From assembly GCA_031416415.1 (NCBI GenBank), contig JANOTP010000230.1, positions 1 to 23,494 of the forward strand: 23,494 bases of DNA. Reading direction: 5' to 3'. Numbering within the stretch: position 1 is the first letter of the stretch; the number at the start of each line of letters is the position of its first letter. Shown piece by piece: positions 8,018 to 16,360 of this stretch. This stretch comes from JANYCO01 sp031416415 (lineage in GTDB: Bacteria; Bacteroidota; Bacteroidia; Cytophagales; Cytophagaceae). Both the position numbers and the translations under genes were made by a program. The notes under the pieces were generated by a model. It searched no databases. It was given only the letters and a program-made list of their open reading frames with translations, and was not told where the DNA came from.

Positions 8018-8884
8018 ATGAAAAAGTTAGGTGTTATTTTATTGGGGTTGATAATGTCCACAGGTGCGACATTTGGCCAGGAAACTGCTGTTGATTCATC
8101 GGCTTCTTCTACAGGTGGTTCTAAAAATACAGATACAGGATATAATCCTCTCTCTGTTAGACCTATCCACGTTTCGGATATCATGTGGAAGAAAACATTG
8201 CTAAGAGCAATGGACTTAAGAGAAAAACAAAATACGCCATTGTTCTCTAGAAATAAAGAGATTACAAAGCTAATTTTGGAAGCAGTTGCAAAAGGTGAAT
8301 TAACTCCTTACGCAAATGATTCTCTTGAAAGAAAATTAACAATAGATGAGTTTAACGAAAATCTTACAGTACCTGCTGAAGGGCCAGTATTGACAGAAGA
8401 AGAAAAACAAATTGCGTTGTTAAATGGTGATTCATCTGTATTGGTGTCTGGTGGTGTTGAATATTTCATGCCTAGAGATCTTTATCAATTACAAATAACA
8501 GAAGATCTAATTTTTGACAAACAAAGATCAAGATTATATTATGATATCTTAGCAATTACAATTCTTCTGCCTGCAGATTTGAAGAAAAACGTTAGAGCTA
8601 TTGAGTTTAATGTGGCTTCTTTCTCTTACAAAGAACTTGTAGAGAAATTATTCAAAGACAACCCTAAAGCTTTATGGTTTAATGTTCAGAATGATCAGCA
8701 ACATAAGAACCTTGCAGATGCTTTTGATCTGAGACTATTCAGTTCATACATCATCAAAGTATCGAATCCAAACGACGCTCGTTTAGAAGATATTTACGGT
8801 GGTGATCAAGCTAAAGGTATCATGGCTTCTCAATGGGCTGCGATGGAACTTCTTGAGTTCGAGCACAACCTTTGGGAGTTTTAA
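8018..8884 (+). CDS. gldN: GldN/PorN periplasmic ring protein of T9SS
   Basis: GldN/PorN is the periplasmic partner of GldK/PorK in the T9SS ring that contacts the end of GldM. The 288-residue product has a signal peptide of about 20 residues (to TFG before QETAV), a low-complexity serine/threonine/glycine linker (about 24-43), then the conserved domain with RPIHVSDIMWKKTLLRAMDLREKQN and, near the C-terminus, IYGGDQAKGIMASQWAAMELLEFEHNLWEF features characteristic of the family. It starts 20 bp after gldM and is followed at once by a strong terminator, so it is the last gene of the gld operon. Confidence 0.94.
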   Translation: MKKLGVILLGLIMSTGATFGQETAVDSSASSTGGSKNTDTGYNPLSVRPIHVSDIMWKKTLLRAMDLREKQNTPLFSRNKEITKLILEAVAKGELTPYANDSLERKLTIDEFNENLTVPAEGPVLTEEEKQIALLNGDSSVLVSGGVEYFMPRDLYQLQITEDLIFDKQRSRLYYDILAITILLPADLKKNVRAIEFNVASFSYKELVEKLFKDNPKALWFNVQNDQQHKNLADAFDLRLFSSYIIKVSNPNDARLEDIYGGDQAKGIMASQWAAMELLEFEHNLWEF

Positions 8885-8903
8885 TCTCTTAAATAGATTT
8901 CAT

Positions 8904-8935
8904 AAAAAAGGGAAGTATAAATACTTCCCTTTTTT
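8904..8935. terminator. Bidirectional intrinsic terminator between gldN and uvrC
   Basis: GGGAAGTAT (8910-8918) and ATACTTCCC (8921-8929) form a tight hairpin, with six A before and six T after. The symmetry gives a T tract on both strands, so it can end both the gldKLMN transcript and the opposing pbp-uvrC transcript, whose last stop is at 8973. Confidence 0.9.
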
Positions 8936-8972
8936 GTTTTTGTTGAAAAAAGAACTCGCATAGTAAGCGATC

Positions 8973-10760
8973 CTATACTATTGCGAAATACTCCTTTATC
9001 TTTCTTGCTTTAGCAGCTCCTACAACTTCCGATATAACTTCTTCACTTGATTCTTTCAATCTACGAACACTTTTAAAGTGCTTTAAAAGTTTTTCTATTG
9101 TAGCTTCTCCAATATCGGGAATATCTTCTAAGCCAGATTTAATACTTGTTTTACTACGCTTATTTCGGTGATGCGTAATGCCGAATCGATGTGCTTCATC
9201 TCTTAGAAATTGAATCAGGCGAAGTGACTCTGATTTTTTGTCAATGTAAATAGGGAATTCATCTCCCGGAAAAAAAATCTCCTCAAGATTTTTTGCAATT
9301 CCTATAATAGGAATTTTACCATATATTCCAAGATCTGTTAAGGCCATTATTGCAGAACTTAATTGACCTTTCCCCCCGTCTACAATAATCAGCTTTGGAA
9401 GAGGCAGGTTCTCTTCTACACACCTTTTGTAACGTCTAGTTACTACTTCATACATCGTAGCAAAATCATTAGGGCCATCTACAGTTTTAACATTGTAATG
9501 ACGGTAATCTTTTTTCGATGGTTTTGCATTTTTAAAACAAACCATCGCTGAAACAGCATCTGTACCTTGAAAGTTTGAGTTGTCAAAACATTCTATATGA
9601 TCGGGAAGTTCTTGAAGAGAAAGATCTCTTTGAAGCGTTTCCATGATGCGTTTACTGCTGTCCTCCGCATTTATCTGATTGAGTTTTTCAAGACGAAATA
9701 CACTATTCTTTAATGAAAGTTCGAGTAGTTTTTTCTTATCTCCTTTTTGAGGAATTGTAAATTCTATTTCTTCTGAAGGATATTCAACACCTACATTTAC
9801 AACTATTTCTTTCGATTCATCTTTTAAAGATGCTCTAATGTCAACAATCACTTGAACTAATACTTCTGAATCTTCTTCACTTAATCTTTTTTTAATGTCG
9901 ATTGTTTTGGATTGCAATATTAAACCATTTATAATTTTTAAATAATTCACTACTGCATATTTTTCGTCGCTTGCAATGGTGTAAACGGAAAGATCTTCTA
10001 TGTTAGGACTTACGACGATAGAATTTTTATGGAAACGATCTAGACTTTCTAGTTTAGATCTATAATATTCTGCTTTCTCAAATGCCATCGTGGAAGCGGC
10101 TTCCTGCATGTGTTCCCGAAAATAATTTCTTACAGGTGAAATATTTCCTTTGATAATGTTGGTGGCTAATTTTATTTTTTCAAGATATTCGATTTCATTA
10201 TCTAAGTTTTCGCATGGGCCTTTGCAATTGCCAATATGGAATTCTAAGCAAACCTTGAATTTTTTTTCAGCAACATTTTTTTCGCTTAGTGTATAAGAAC
10301 AGGTTCTAAGTTGAAATATTTTATTGACTAACTCCACAACCGTATTCATTGCTCCTGCACTTGTATAAGGACCAAAATGAGTACCGAGTTTTTTGTCTAC
10401 TTTTCGTGTAGTTATTACTCGTGGAAAGCGCTCGTTGGTTAATAATATATAGGGATACGTTTTGTCGTCGCGTAAGAGTATATTGTATTTTGGTTGATGT
10501 TCTTTTATTAAATTATTTTCTAGAATTAAGGCGTCGAACTCAGTATTTACAATTGTATATTCAATGGTGTCAATTTGAGAAACTAATTTTCTAGTCTTAG
10601 TATCTAATGTGTCTGTGCGCGAAAAATAATTAGTTACTCTTTTGCGTAAGTCTTTTGCCTTACCTACATAAATAAGTGTTTTTTCAGAATTGAAATAACG
10701 GTATACCCCTGGCTTTTCAGGTAAGTTTTTAACAACTTCTTTTAATCGTTCGTCGGCCAT
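8973..10760 (-). CDS. uvrC: UvrABC excinuclease subunit C
   Basis: UvrC makes both incisions in nucleotide excision repair. The 595-residue product has an N-terminal GIY-YIG nuclease (GVY 18-20, IYVG 30-33, LILENNLIK with the likely metal-binding E81), a UVR segment (about 222-240), a C-terminal RNase H-like nuclease (FDNSNFQGTD from 392, DGGKGQ from 461, RDEAHRFGITHHR from 520) and a terminal helix-hairpin-helix (about 541-590). Four cysteines, C154, C171, C179 and C183, match the position and CX7CX3C spacing of the iron-sulfur ligands reported in Escherichia coli UvrC. I choose the ATG at 10760 (MADERLKEVV) over a TTG four codons upstream. It starts 34 bp after the penicillin-binding protein stop with no promoter seen, so the two probably share a transcript. 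Confidence 0.95.
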   Translation of the reverse strand: MADERLKEVVKNLPEKPGVYRYFNSEKTLIYVGKAKDLRKRVTNYFSRTDTLDTKTRKLVSQIDTIEYTIVNTEFDALILENNLIKEHQPKYNILLRDDKTYPYILLTNERFPRVITTRKVDKKLGTHFGPYTSAGAMNTVVELVNKIFQLRTCSYTLSEKNVAEKKFKVCLEFHIGNCKGPCENLDNEIEYLEKIKLATNIIKGNISPVRNYFREHMQEAASTMAFEKAEYYRSKLESLDRFHKNSIVVSPNIEDLSVYTIASDEKYAVVNYLKIINGLILQSKTIDIKKRLSEEDSEVLVQVIVDIRASLKDESKEIVVNVGVEYPSEEIEFTIPQKGDKKKLLELSLKNSVFRLEKLNQINAEDSSKRIMETLQRDLSLQELPDHIECFDNSNFQGTDAVSAMVCFKNAKPSKKDYRHYNVKTVDGPNDFATMYEVVTRRYKRCVEENLPLPKLIIVDGGKGQLSSAIMALTDLGIYGKIPIIGIAKNLEEIFFPGDEFPIYIDKKSESLRLIQFLRDEAHRFGITHHRNKRSKTSIKSGLEDIPDIGEATIEKLLKHFKSVRRLKESSEEVISEVVGAAKARKIKEYFAIV

Positions 10761-10794
10761 TTGTACGTTCAAGGATAGCTAATAAACGTTGTAA

Positions 10795-13098
10795 TTAATT
10801 AAAATCATCAGGGGGCATATCTTGTTTTACTTTATGTAAAAAAGTTGAATCCTGACTATTGGTTTCTTTTTGAACAAATTTCTTACAATCAATTTCAATT
10901 GACAATTTTTTTCGGGGCTGAGGAAATCTTTCCTTTTTAAAATTTAATTCAGGGTCTTCAAAAATATATTGCATGAAGTAGGCCCAAATAGGCATAGCTG
11001 TTCGAGCACCTTGTGCATATTGATATCCTCTCAAGTGAATACATCTGTCTTCTCCTCCTACCCAAACGCCAGTAGTAAGTTTTGAAACTAAACCAATAAA
11101 CCATCCATCGGAATAATTTTGTGTAGTTCCTGTTTTTGCTCCAATTTCTGCGCCAGTACCAAGTAATGCAAATTGATTTAATCCCAGTGCAGTTCCTCCA
11201 CTTTCTTCTGTAGCACCTTTAAGCATATGAATCATAAGGTAGGCACTTTCTTCGTTCAACGCTTCTCTAGTTTTAGGGATTATATTCTGAATGATATTTC
11301 CATTTTTATCTTCTATGCGCACTATAAAAGTAGGTTCAATCCATATTCCTTCATTTACAAAAGTGCTGTACGCACCAACCATTTCAAAAATATTAACATC
11401 ATTGACGCCTAAACATAAAGCAGGTACTGCATCTAGAGGACTTTCAATGCCGAGTTTTCTTGCCATATCAACCACATGTTGTGGTGTTACCTCTTTGATC
11501 ATTCTTGCAGTTACAGAATTGATTGAATTGGCCATTGCTTTACGTAAGGTGAATGTCTTATTACTAAAAACGCCATCGCTATTGTTGGGAGACCAAGTTT
11601 TATTAGCATCCCCCGTTTCAAAGGTTACTGGTGCATCAATAACTTCATAACACGGTGAGTAGCCATGGTCGATGGCTGTGGCATATACTATTGGTTTGAA
11701 AGTAGATCCAGGTTGGCGTGTACCTTGTTTAACATGATCGTATTTAAAATATTTATGATTGATTCCTCCAACCCAAGCTTTTATATAACCACTTTGAGGT
11801 TCCACAGAAAGTAATCCCGCATGCAGAAAACGTTTGTAATAGCGCAGTGAGTCTAAGGGAGAAAATATAGTATCACGCTCTCCTTTCCAAGTAAAAATTT
11901 TCATTTTAAATGGAGTTCTCAGAACCTTCCAAATAGCTACTGTATCTTGTCCATAAGTTTTTTTCAGTTGATAATATCGATCGGTTCGTTTTATAGCTTG
12001 TTCGATAAAATTTGGAATCTCTTTCAAGTTTTCATCTCTCCATGGTGTCATCGTTTTCCATTGAGAATTAAATGTTTTTTGTTCTGCTTTCATGTGCCTT
12101 TCTACGGCTAGTTCTGCATACTTCTGCATCCGAGAATCTATAGTAGTATAGATTCTCAATCCATCGGTATATAAATCTAAGTTCCTCTCTTTACTCCATC
12201 GCATTAAATATTCTGTAATTACACTGCGGAAATAGGTAGCCGATCCAGTATTATGATTTTCTACATTGTAGCTTAACTCAATCTTTTTTTCTTTTATTTT
12301 TTCAGCTTCCTCCGAAGAAATAAAATTATATTTAGCCATCTGATCTATTACCGTATTTCTTCTTCCGACAGAATTCTGTGGATTTAGAATTGGACTATAA
12401 AGTGTTGGTGCTTTTAATAAACCTACCAACACCGCAGCTTGTGGAACGGTTAGCGAATCTGCTGAAGTTGAAAAAAAAGTAGCTGCCGCAGTTTTTATGC
12501 CGAACGCATTACTGCCAAAGTCTACTGTATTCAAATACATAGTTACAATCTCTTGCTTTGTATAAGAGCGCTCAAGCCTTACTGCAGTAATCCACTCTTT
12601 AGTTTTAACAAATAGAATATTAAAGATTTTAATATTTATAACACCTTTAAAATCTTTGTTACGCGTATTAAAAAGATTTTTTGCGAGCTGCTGTGAAATG
12701 GTACTTCCTCCTCCTGAGTTTCTTTGTTGGAGTACTACAGATTTAAAAAACACCCTGAATAATCCTTGAAGATCAATGCCAGAGTGTTCGTTAAAACGAT
12801 AGTCCTCTGTAGCCTGAAGGGCATTGATAAGATTTGGAGAAATATTTTTATAATCTACTGGATCTCTATTTTCTAGGAAGTACTTTCCAAGTTCAACACC
12901 ATCTGATGTATATATAATAGAGGCTTGATCTTTCTTAGGATTTTCTAAAGCTTCAAGACTAGGCATGGGCCCAAACAGGTTCAGAAAATTAATTGATACC
13001 AGATAGATATACAAGATTAGAAAACTCGTAAGAGATAAAAAGCTAATCCATGAGTACTTTATTATCGTGGACCAAATAGTGTTATCGTTTTTTTTCAT
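10795..13098 (-). CDS. Class A penicillin-binding protein (PBP1A-type transglycosylase/transpeptidase)
   Basis: A bifunctional murein synthase that polymerises lipid II and cross-links the stem peptides in the periplasm. The 767-residue product has one N-terminal membrane anchor (about 13-38), a GT51 glycosyltransferase domain with the catalytic E98 in ATEDYRF and the conserved SGGGSTISQQLAKNLF (128-143), a linker, and a transpeptidase domain with the active-site S465 in GSTFK, SIN at 525-527 and KTGTT at 655-659. All key residues are intact. The charged C-terminal tail past about 715 shows no added domain. It is divergent from the aldolase gene across a 293-bp region and heads a two-gene unit with uvrC. 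Confidence 0.93.
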   Translation of the reverse strand: MKKNDNTIWSTIIKYSWISFLSLTSFLILYIYLVSINFLNLFGPMPSLEALENPKKDQASIIYTSDGVELGKYFLENRDPVDYKNISPNLINALQATEDYRFNEHSGIDLQGLFRVFFKSVVLQQRNSGGGSTISQQLAKNLFNTRNKDFKGVINIKIFNILFVKTKEWITAVRLERSYTKQEIVTMYLNTVDFGSNAFGIKTAAATFFSTSADSLTVPQAAVLVGLLKAPTLYSPILNPQNSVGRRNTVIDQMAKYNFISSEEAEKIKEKKIELSYNVENHNTGSATYFRSVITEYLMRWSKERNLDLYTDGLRIYTTIDSRMQKYAELAVERHMKAEQKTFNSQWKTMTPWRDENLKEIPNFIEQAIKRTDRYYQLKKTYGQDTVAIWKVLRTPFKMKIFTWKGERDTIFSPLDSLRYYKRFLHAGLLSVEPQSGYIKAWVGGINHKYFKYDHVKQGTRQPGSTFKPIVYATAIDHGYSPCYEVIDAPVTFETGDANKTWSPNNSDGVFSNKTFTLRKAMANSINSVTARMIKEVTPQHVVDMARKLGIESPLDAVPALCLGVNDVNIFEMVGAYSTFVNEGIWIEPTFIVRIEDKNGNIIQNIIPKTREALNEESAYLMIHMLKGATEESGGTALGLNQFALLGTGAEIGAKTGTTQNYSDGWFIGLVSKLTTGVWVGGEDRCIHLRGYQYAQGARTAMPIWAYFMQYIFEDPELNFKKERFPQPRKKLSIEIDCKKFVQKETNSQDSTFLHKVKQDMPPDDFN

Positions 13099-13180
13099 AA
13101 ATAGTATTCAAATTTACTAAAAAAGCCTGAGAGGAAAGTGTTTATTCTTTTAATATAATTTGACATGGTAGGACATAATG

Positions 13181-13272
13181 AGATGCAGGATGCCAGATGA
13201 GCAAATCAATTGAATTGAGCTATCACGATGCTGCATTATCTTGCATCTTTTATCTGGCATCCTGCATCTTGT
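13181..13272. repeat. Intergenic inverted repeat built of degenerate heptamers
   Basis: AGATGCAGGATGCCAGAT (13181-13198) is the exact reverse complement of ATCTGGCATCCTGCATCT (13252-13269); the 18-bp arms enclose 53 bases. The right side continues as five 7-bp units in register: ATCTTGC, ATCTTTT, ATCTGGC, ATCCTGC, ATCTTGT (13238-13272). The left arm carries the same unit inverted (GCAGGAT, GCCAGAT). It sits in the gap between the divergent pbp and fba genes. It is not a terminator: no T tract, wrong context. A dispersed repetitive element or a binding region are both possible. Confidence 0.8.
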
Positions 13273-13391
13273 ATTTCAAACCATCAAAAATAGCTCTAAA
13301 ATCGAGCATATATACCTTGTTTTTTTTCATTTTTGACAATATTTATAGTATATTTAGACCCTTAAATAACTATTAATTAACATCTATAAAT

Positions 13392-14483
13392 ATGTCGGAT
13401 CAATTGAAAAGTACAGCCCTGAAAGGAGTATTGCACGGAGATGCAGTTCAGGAGTTATTTGAATTAGCTAAAAAACATCAGTTTGCATTGCCAGCTGTAA
13501 ATGTTATAAATACCGATTCTGTAAATGGAGTGCTAGAGGCAGCGAGAGATTTAAATTCACCTGTTATCGTTCAGTTTTCTAATGGTGGTGCTCAGTTTTA
13601 TGCTGGTAAAGGACTTCCTAATGGAAAACAAGAAGCAAGTATAGCTGGTGCTATTTCTGGTGCACACCACGTACATCAAATGGCTGATATATATGGAGTG
13701 ACTGTAATATTACATACTGATCATGCCGCTAAAAAATTACTTCCTTGGATAGATGGATTATTAGATGCAGGTGAGAAATTCTACAAACAACATGGTAAAC
13801 CATTGTTCTCTTCTCACATGCTTGACCTTTCTGAAGAGCCTATTCATGAAAACATCGAGATCTGTAAAAAATATCTTGAAAGAATGAGCAAAATAGGAAT
13901 GACACTGGAAATCGAACTTGGTGTAACAGGTGGTGAAGAAGATGGTGTTGACAATTCAGGAATAGACAATTCAAAACTATATACTCAACCAGAAGAAGTA
14001 GCATACGCATACGAAGAGCTAAGTAAAGTAAGTAATAAATTTACTATTGCTGCTGCATTTGGTAATGTACATGGTGTATACAAATCAGGTTCTGTAAAAC
14101 TTTCTCCAGTAATCTTGAAAAACTCTCAGGATTTTGTAAAGAAAAAATACAACCTTACTGCTGAGAAACCTTTGAACTTCGTATTCCACGGCGGTTCTGG
14201 TTCTTCAAGAGCCGAAATTAGAGAAGCGATTTCTTATGGTGCTATCAAAATGAATATTGACACCGATTTACAATGGGCTTTCTGGGAAGGTATTCTTAAT
14301 TTTTACAAAGAAAAAGAAGGTTTTCTACAAGGTCAAATTGGTAATCCTACAGGAGTGGATTCTCCAAATAAGAAATTCTATGATCCTCGCGTATGGTTAA
14401 GAGAAGGCGAAAAAACTTTCGTAAGTCGTCTTAAGCTTGCCTTTGAAGATTTGAATGCTTTAAATGTAAACGAAAAAGAGTAA
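13392..14483 (+). CDS. fbaA: Class IIA fructose-bisphosphate aldolase
   Basis: A zinc-dependent glycolytic/gluconeogenic aldolase interconverting fructose 1,6-bisphosphate with glyceraldehyde 3-phosphate and dihydroxyacetone phosphate. The 363-residue product carries the class II marks: the catalytic D110 and metal ligand H111 in ILHTDHAAK, LEIELGVTGGEEDGVD (172-187), the ligands H227 in FGNVHGVY and H266 in FVFHGGSGS, and the phosphate-binding NIDTDLQW (288-295). Length and the VTGGEEDGVDNSG loop fit the class IIA (Escherichia coli FbaA) type and not the shorter IIB enzymes. Codon choice looks like that of a highly expressed gene. A strong terminator follows 19 bp after the stop, so it is likely monocistronic. 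Confidence 0.95.
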   Translation: MSDQLKSTALKGVLHGDAVQELFELAKKHQFALPAVNVINTDSVNGVLEAARDLNSPVIVQFSNGGAQFYAGKGLPNGKQEASIAGAISGAHHVHQMADIYGVTVILHTDHAAKKLLPWIDGLLDAGEKFYKQHGKPLFSSHMLDLSEEPIHENIEICKKYLERMSKIGMTLEIELGVTGGEEDGVDNSGIDNSKLYTQPEEVAYAYEELSKVSNKFTIAAAFGNVHGVYKSGSVKLSPVILKNSQDFVKKKYNLTAEKPLNFVFHGGSGSSRAEIREAISYGAIKMNIDTDLQWAFWEGILNFYKEKEGFLQGQIGNPTGVDSPNKKFYDPRVWLREGEKTFVSRLKLAFEDLNALNVNEKE

Positions 14484-14501
14484 TTGCTAATATAAAATTT
14501 G

Positions 14502-14534
14502 AAAGGGCTTGTTAGAATCTAACAAGCCTTTTTT
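14502..14534 (+). terminator. Intrinsic terminator of fbaA
   Basis: GGCTTGTTA (14506-14514) pairs with TAACAAGCC (14520-14528) around the loop GAATC and is followed by six T (14529-14534). It lies just after the aldolase stop. Confidence 0.9.
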
Positions 14535-14656
14535 AGTTGTTGAAAATTTTTCGATTTATTTTTTATTATATATAGAGAAATGCACTACTCGATACCTACT
14601 ACTCTATCTTGAATTTTAATCATATTATATTATATTTAAGGTAAACAAAAAACAAT

Positions 14657-15148
14657 ATGTCAGTAGATAGTTGGTTAATAGTTTTAGTATTACTTCTCTG
14701 TTTAATTGGGATTGTAGCATCTCTGGTTCCAACTATTCCTGGTGGGTTGATTAACTACATTGCCTTGTTATTAATATACTATAAATACAACTCATTCAGT
14801 AAAACATTTCTTATTGTATGGGCGGTTATCATGGTATTAGCGATTGTCATAGATTATTTTATGCCTGTATGGTTTGCTAAGAAGTATGGATTTACAATGT
14901 ATCGTCTTTGGTTTAGTTTAATAGGAATGGTCATAGGAATATTTTTTACACCTGTAGGAATGGTACTTGGAATGCTTATTGGAGCATTAGCAGGAGAGAT
15001 AATAGGAGGAAGAGAAAAAGTTACTGCTATAAAAAAAGGAATTGCTCGTTTTGCAGGTACTATGCTTTCGATTGTCTTAAAATTAATTGTTTCTATAGTG
15101 CTTTCAGTTTATATTTTTGTGGAGTTGACTAGAGTCGCCCAATTTTAA
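14657..15148 (+). CDS. DUF456-family membrane protein
   Basis: A 163-residue integral membrane protein with about four hydrophobic segments. The opening LIVLVLLLCLIGIVASLVPTIPGG, the paired glycine-rich helices around GMVIGIFFTPVGMVLGMLIGALAGEIIGG and the conserved RFAGTMLSIVLKLIVS segment are typical of DUF456, whose function is unknown. It begins 122 bp after the aldolase terminator, so it needs its own promoter; no exact TAnnTTTG octamer was found there. It may form a pair with the small membrane-protein gene 53 bp downstream. Confidence 0.8.
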   Translation: MSVDSWLIVLVLLLCLIGIVASLVPTIPGGLINYIALLLIYYKYNSFSKTFLIVWAVIMVLAIVIDYFMPVWFAKKYGFTMYRLWFSLIGMVIGIFFTPVGMVLGMLIGALAGEIIGGREKVTAIKKGIARFAGTMLSIVLKLIVSIVLSVYIFVELTRVAQF

Positions 15149-15201
15149 AAGCTACGATGACGAAAATTCATAGTATCTTTATCGCTTAATTGATTTATAA
15201 G

Positions 15202-15669
15202 ATGATCCAAAATTCTGACAAAAAAAATTTAATAACAGCAGGTTTGTATTTCACACTCTCTACTATCATTACGTATTGGTTTATTGAAAGTGCTCCTGTA
15301 TATAGTAGTCTAAGTCAGAAATTACTTTCTTGTAGCATTGCAGGCGCAAAGTGGGCCATTCAAATAATTTTCGCATTATATATTTTGCAAGAAAAAAAAT
15401 GGAGTTTTATCCGAAATATAAGTATTACAAGTTTTATTGGTTCGTTAATACTTGTGCCATTTAATGTAAGTAAATTAATAGGAAAAAATGTAGATAGCGT
15501 CTTTTTTGTTTCTACACTTATTATTTCAGTTGCGGTTATGATTGTATCCTATTTTTTGAGCGTACGCAAATCAAGGGTTCCCATTCTATGGTGGGCAGGA
15601 TGGTTGTTTTGTCTTGCAGTAGCTATAATCGTTCAATTAAAGGTGGTTTTTAATTTGTGGATATTCTAA
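15202..15669 (+). CDS. Small four-helix membrane protein, family not identified
   Basis: From the ATG at 15202 the product has 155 residues; a TTG at 15190 would add four. Four hydrophobic helices are visible (about 12-30, 42-62, 72-110 with a break, and 134-152), separated by short basic loops (QEKKW, SVRKSRV), with no motif or catalytic residue I can name. The size and four-helix layout recall DUF4199-type Bacteroidota proteins, but I do not see enough to assign it. It follows the DUF456 gene by 53 bp on the same strand and converges on the flavin-binding protein gene, with only 25 bp between the two stop codons. Confidence 0.7.
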   Translation: MIQNSDKKNLITAGLYFTLSTIITYWFIESAPVYSSLSQKLLSCSIAGAKWAIQIIFALYILQEKKWSFIRNISITSFIGSLILVPFNVSKLIGKNVDSVFFVSTLIISVAVMIVSYFLSVRKSRVPILWWAGWLFCLAVAIIVQLKVVFNLWIF

Positions 15670-15693
15670 TCGCTTAGTCAGCGTATCCACAAA
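15654..15693. terminator. Stem-loop at the junction of two convergent genes
   Basis: TTTGTGGATA (15654-15663) is the exact reverse complement of TATCCACAAA (15684-15693), and the 20-base loop holds a second small stem CGCT/AGCG (15671-15674, 15680-15683). It overlaps the last codons of the plus-strand gene and fills the 25-bp gap to the minus-strand stop. No T tract follows on either strand, so termination is uncertain. Confidence 0.45.
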
Positions 15694-15694
15694 C

Positions 15695-16204
15695 CTAAAC
15701 TTCGATAGAACCTTCTGTAGCGTTCAATAGAGTTTTGCCCGTAGCTACAGAGGCTAACATTTTCATGAAGTTAATCATTTTATTACCTTGTGTATCCCAA
15801 TAGTAAGCATTCTTTGGTGTTACTTTTATGAGTGATAAAGTTGGGTCATCTTTTCCTTCTTTAAACCAAGTTTTAACTAGCGGATTCCATAGTTCTTCAG
15901 TTTTTGTACGATCAATAATTATTTCCGCCTGTCCATTTACTATTAAATAGCAACTCTTGTCAGGATGAGAAAAAAATAATTGAACATCATTATCATCTTC
16001 AATTTGTTTATTTTTCTCGCTGTTACGTTCGCTAAAAAACCATACGTTGCCTTCTTTGTCTACTTCTTGAGCTTGCATAGGACGACAAGTAGAACCATCG
16101 TTTGTTTTGAGATCAGTGCAAAAAAGAGCAGTATTAATTTCCTCGACTAATTCTTTTAATTTTTTAACGCCTTCTTGTCCGTTTAAGTGAATTGTATCGC
16201 TCAT
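15695..16204 (-). CDS. Pyridoxamine 5'-phosphate oxidase-like, general stress protein 26 family
   Basis: A 169-residue cytoplasmic split-barrel protein of the flavin-binding PNPOx-like group often annotated general stress protein 26. The pattern includes a short N-terminal helix (GVKKLKELVEEINTALF), TCRPMQAQEVDKEGNVWFF with the strand pair usual for FMN-binding barrels, VQLFFSHPDKSCYLIVNGQAEI, and the C-terminal LIKVTPKNAYYWDTQGNKM segment typical of this subfamily. True PNPOx catalytic features are not evident, so it is unlikely to make pyridoxal phosphate. It lies 156 bp after the propeller-protein gene on the same strand and probably has its own promoter. FMN binding is a family expectation, not seen directly. 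Confidence 0.82.
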   Translation of the reverse strand: MSDTIHLNGQEGVKKLKELVEEINTALFCTDLKTNDGSTCRPMQAQEVDKEGNVWFFSERNSEKNKQIEDDNDVQLFFSHPDKSCYLIVNGQAEIIIDRTKTEELWNPLVKTWFKEGKDDPTLSLIKVTPKNAYYWDTQGNKMINFMKMLASVATGKTLLNATEGSIEV

Positions 16205-16360
16205 AATAATAAGATCTATAAAGTGAATTATTTTACTCTACAAAGATCATGATCGTAAAATCTAATAGTGTTACACTCTGGTAAGACAGAATTGTAACAT
16301 TCACACGTTATAAAAATAATAGCTTGTAGCTACTTTCGTGAAATATTTTAATAGGTTATT

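Noticed and set aside
11291..11650. 119-codon plus-strand ORF inside the penicillin-binding protein gene
   Set aside because: It is antisense to the intact transpeptidase domain and has no recognisable domain or start signal.
13109..13116. Minus-strand TAAATTTG (-7-like octamer) just upstream of the penicillin-binding protein start
   Set aside because: It would place the transcript start only about five bases before the ATG and there is no TTG at the usual spacing, so chance occurrence in AT-rich DNA is more likely.
13333..13360. TTGACA with TATA-like sequences before fbaA
   Set aside because: Neither the Bacteroidota nor the sigma70-type spacing fits, so I did not call a promoter although one must exist in this gap.
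16269..16299. Inverted repeat TGTTACA/TGTAACA upstream of the flavin-binding protein gene
   Set aside because: Only 7-bp arms with a 17-base spacer; such repeats are expected by chance in this base composition, so no operator is claimed.
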